A DNA stretch of 8,406 nucleotides. Source: a bacterium (GTDB lineage Bacteria; Margulisbacteria; Marinamargulisbacteria; SXXA01). The notes under the pieces are model-generated. The model searched no databases and was not told the DNA's origin. It was given only the letters and a program-made list of their open reading frames with translations. The stretch spans positions 1-8,406 of the forward strand of contig RGUG01000045.1 of NCBI GenBank assembly GCA_010027915.1, written 5' to 3'. Positions 5,862 through 8,406 of the stretch are shown here, piece by piece. The position numbers and the translations under genes are program-made. Position 1 is the first letter of the stretch. Each line of letters starts with the position of its first letter.

Positions 5862-7007
5862 ATGATTCCAGCCACTTCTGCTGCCACTTCTGCTGCCTCT
5901 TCTGCTGCCTCTTCTGCTTCATCCTTAAGCGCGATGGGGGCATCACCGGCAGCGGCACTAGGGTCCCTACACCCCCAGGAGTTACCAACCCATTGGTCTG
6001 ATTACTTTGTGCCGGGTACGTCGGTTGACCACCAACGTGCGGTGTTTGAATCCATTTCTTCCATGATTTCTTCTGAACGATTGGCTCAATTAACCCAGGG
6101 CCAAACGGATATCCGGATGATCGTCAATGAATGCTTACGCATCCGTATCGACAGAGCCCATCGCAATTCGGTGCTTCCTCGTTTGGATTTTCGGGGGTTA
6201 CGCCTTGATGATTGGACTCCGCCTACTGAGTCACAGGCGACGCTATTGGCTGAGGGACAGCCTGTTATTTTTGCGAGGGAACCGTTAAACCGAATAATGG
6301 TGCACAATATCGATTTCTCTGGGGCATCATTGGTTGGGGCTAGGCTGTCGCATCATGATTTTAATGCGTGTACGTTTCGTCACGTGGACCTCACGCGTAC
6401 TGAATTAAGTGGGTGTGTCTTTGCCATGATAACCATTAATTCGGATACCCGGTTTGCCAAACGAGAAGAGTTGAACAGTTATTTACTTTCTACCCTAGGG
6501 GTGAAGCAGGGTGAGGATAAGTCGTTAAACTCTGCATTGAGATGGAGTGAGTTGATTAATGCGGTCGTGACGGTTGATCGTGCGATCGCTGGGTTGCCCC
6601 TTAGATTGACTGCCGTACCTACATTGTTTACCCAATGGCGTTCTTCTGATACAGGTCGTCAACTCATCGATCAATGCAAGCAATTAAAACGCTTGTTACC
6701 ACCTGATCAAATCGATTGGTTACGATCTCTGTTACGATTTTCTTTTGTTAATCATGTGACGCACGATGCGATCATGAAGTGTATGGGCCCGGAGTCATAC
6801 GAGAACCCCGAGATGGGCATGGTGGTAACGTGGATAGCCCAAGATATCTCCCATACGGTGGGTATGCTTGTCCCTGATGTCCGTGATAAGCTTGTCCCTG
6901 CGTTGATTAGATGGATGATGGACCCCATGTCAGGCATGGACCCCATGTTAGTCACTTTATTATCAAAATTATCAACACCACCCCTTACTCCCAGTGTAGC
7001 ATCTTAA
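5862..7007 (+). CDS. Unrecognised protein with pentapeptide-repeat block
   Basis: I do not recognise this 381-residue protein. Residues 4-33 are almost all Ala, Ser and Thr, built from a 12-base tandem repeat; there is no hydrophobic signal peptide. A helical-looking part follows, with an LDFRGLRL stretch at 108-115. Residues 150-189 form a pentapeptide-repeat block: Phe or Leu recurs every five residues (152, 157, 162, 167, 172, 177, 182, 187), enough for about two turns of a right-handed beta-helix, as in IDFSGASLVGARL. The remaining 190 residues look mostly helical, with no transmembrane segment and no catalytic motif I can identify. A duplicated MDPM stands near the C terminus. The gene is monocistronic, divergent from the ccs operon and visibly poorer in G+C than it (23 of 60 bases at 6721-6780 against 37 of 60 at 4201-4260). 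A Ser/Ala-rich N terminus plus a small pentapeptide block recalls secreted effectors, but that is inference. Confidence 0.85.
   Translation: MIPATSAATSAASSAASSASSLSAMGASPAAALGSLHPQELPTHWSDYFVPGTSVDHQRAVFESISSMISSERLAQLTQGQTDIRMIVNECLRIRIDRAHRNSVLPRLDFRGLRLDDWTPPTESQATLLAEGQPVIFAREPLNRIMVHNIDFSGASLVGARLSHHDFNACTFRHVDLTRTELSGCVFAMITINSDTRFAKREELNSYLLSTLGVKQGEDKSLNSALRWSELINAVVTVDRAIAGLPLRLTAVPTLFTQWRSSDTGRQLIDQCKQLKRLLPPDQIDWLRSLLRFSFVNHVTHDAIMKCMGPESYENPEMGMVVTWIAQDISHTVGMLVPDVRDKLVPALIRWMMDPMSGMDPMLVTLLSKLSTPPLTPSVAS
5871..5918 (+). repeat. Four 12-bp tandem repeats in coding sequence
   Basis: Four consecutive 12-base units lie here: GCCACTTCTGCT twice, then GCCTCTTCTGCT twice. Each encodes Ala-Thr-Ser-Ala or Ala-Ser-Ser-Ala. 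Changes in copy number would keep the frame and only lengthen or shorten the N-terminal linker. Confidence 0.95.
6918..6948 (+). repeat. 13-bp direct repeat, 18-base period
   Basis: ATGGACCCCATGT occurs at 6918-6930 and 6936-6948. The 18-base period duplicates six codons in frame (MDPMSG then MDPMLV) near the C terminus of the pentapeptide-repeat protein, which suggests a small tandem duplication. Confidence 0.9.
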
Positions 7008-7056
7008 AACTTACGATGTACTTACTTATGGACAGTGGCAATAAAAGAAGTGTAAC

Positions 7057-7080
7057 AAAAAAGCCCGCTCATACTTTTTT
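7057..7080 (+). terminator. Weak A/T hairpin after the pentapeptide-repeat gene
   Basis: AAAAAAG (7057-7063) pairs with CTTTTTT (7074-7080) around a 10-base loop, 49 bases after the stop codon. The stem has one G-C pair and its T-arm doubles as the T-run, so it is a weak intrinsic terminator candidate. Confidence 0.35.
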
Positions 7081-7273
7081 AATGAGGCATCCCTTGGTTA
7101 ATTGAAACATGAGGGATCAAACGTTTTGGATAGCCTTGGATTTCAAACTCAAGTACAACATGATCGTTGTGATAGGGCCAAAGAATTCAAGTGGGCGAAC
7201 GCTGCATCGGAGTATGGGGGGCGACTAGGGCGTTGCGGACCGCTTGAGATTGGATATGATAGGCACTGGGGTT

Positions 7274-7384
7274 ATCGATTGAATGCCTTCGACATAAGGT
7301 TGGATGATGGTATTTTGCCAATATCACCATAAGGGGTACAGCCAAATTGGCCCATGACCCCACCTTATCGTGAATCGATTGAAT
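7274..7384. repeat. 11-bp direct repeat 100 bases apart
   Basis: ATCGATTGAAT occurs at 7274-7284 and again at 7374-7384. GGATGATG follows each copy (7302-7309 and 7391-7398) at unequal distances, and CCTTCGAC (7286-7293) is inverted at 7401-7408. The pattern suggests an imperfect, partly scrambled duplication. Confidence 0.6.
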
Positions 7385-7507
7385 ACCCTAGGATGATGTG
7401 GTCGAAGGGTCGGTTATGGGGTGTCACGGCTCTCACAATCACCTGCTTGGCAGATAAGGGGGCCTCATGACGTTGCCAAAGACGCAACGGGCATTGATGC
7501 TCAATGC
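7329..7507. other. Cluster of hairpins, possible structured RNA
   Basis: Four stems lie in 180 bases. ATAAGG (7329-7334) pairs with CCTTAT (7363-7368), enclosing GCCAAATTGGC (7341-7351). ACCCT (7385-7389) pairs with AGGGT (7406-7410). CGTTGC (7471-7476) pairs with GCAACG (7484-7489). GCATTGA (7491-7497) pairs with TCAATGC (7501-7507). The last two are perfect and one base apart. I match this to no known RNA family, and its strand cannot be told. Confidence 0.3.
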
Positions 7508-7610
7508 GGTTGTTGTATGGATTCTTTAGTACTGGGCTTTGTTGTGCACTGGTACGTTGAGCATTCATTTTTGACACTGTGGCATGATCCACCCAAAAAT
7601 TAACACGTGA

Positions 7611-8406
<796 letters not shown>

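Noticed and set aside
7102..7332. TTG-initiated frame as a small gene
   Set aside because: No ribosome binding site, no family resemblance, and an equally open competing frame overlaps it.

Overview
The window looks like chromosomal DNA from a Gram-negative bacterium that matures its c-type cytochromes with system II (Ccs/ResB). It holds a tightly packed minus-strand operon for cytochrome c assembly, a tRNA-Lys gene, a lone plus-strand gene for an unrecognised pentapeptide-repeat protein, and the 5' part of purA at the right edge. The operon genes have G-rich sense strands with many GGG and CCC codons. The CcsA protein carries a long N-terminal extracytoplasmic region with a GRVKPLDTVAR motif, which I associate from memory with Verrucomicrobia, Planctomycetes, Bacteroidetes and similar lineages. 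The PurA sequence does not narrow this further. I cannot name a phylum with confidence.

Layout. Bases 1-483 hold no gene I can support, but they contain several perfect short hairpins and a 10-bp inverted repeat. Bases 484-559 (minus) are tRNA-Lys(UUU) with an encoded CCA. Bases 618-5513 (minus) are a four-gene operon read right to left: a lipoprotein of an uncharacterised family, ResB/CcsB, CcsA and an M20 metallo-dipeptidase. Every junction overlaps: 10 bases, then ATGA, then ATGA. A 21-codon reading frame with a good ribosome binding site lies just upstream (5520-5585), in frame with the lipoprotein gene and separated from it by one TGA. Bases 5586-5861 are the divergent intergenic region. 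Bases 5862-7007 (plus) encode a 381-residue protein with an Ala/Ser/Thr repeat at its N terminus and an isolated eight-unit pentapeptide-repeat block. Bases 7008-7700 are a long, lower-G+C gap with repeats and hairpins and no convincing gene. purA begins at 7701 and runs off the window.

How the genes work together. ResB and CcsA together form the membrane heme exporter and cytochrome c synthase. The lipoprotein, first in the operon and translationally coupled to resB, is a good candidate for an outer-face accessory factor. The dipeptidase coupled to the end is harder to explain and may simply share the transcript. The pentapeptide protein stands alone, differs in base composition, and is the least explained gene. 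The most interesting items are the in-frame leader ORF, the uncharacterised lipoprotein in the ccs operon, the pentapeptide protein, and the structured gap upstream of purA.
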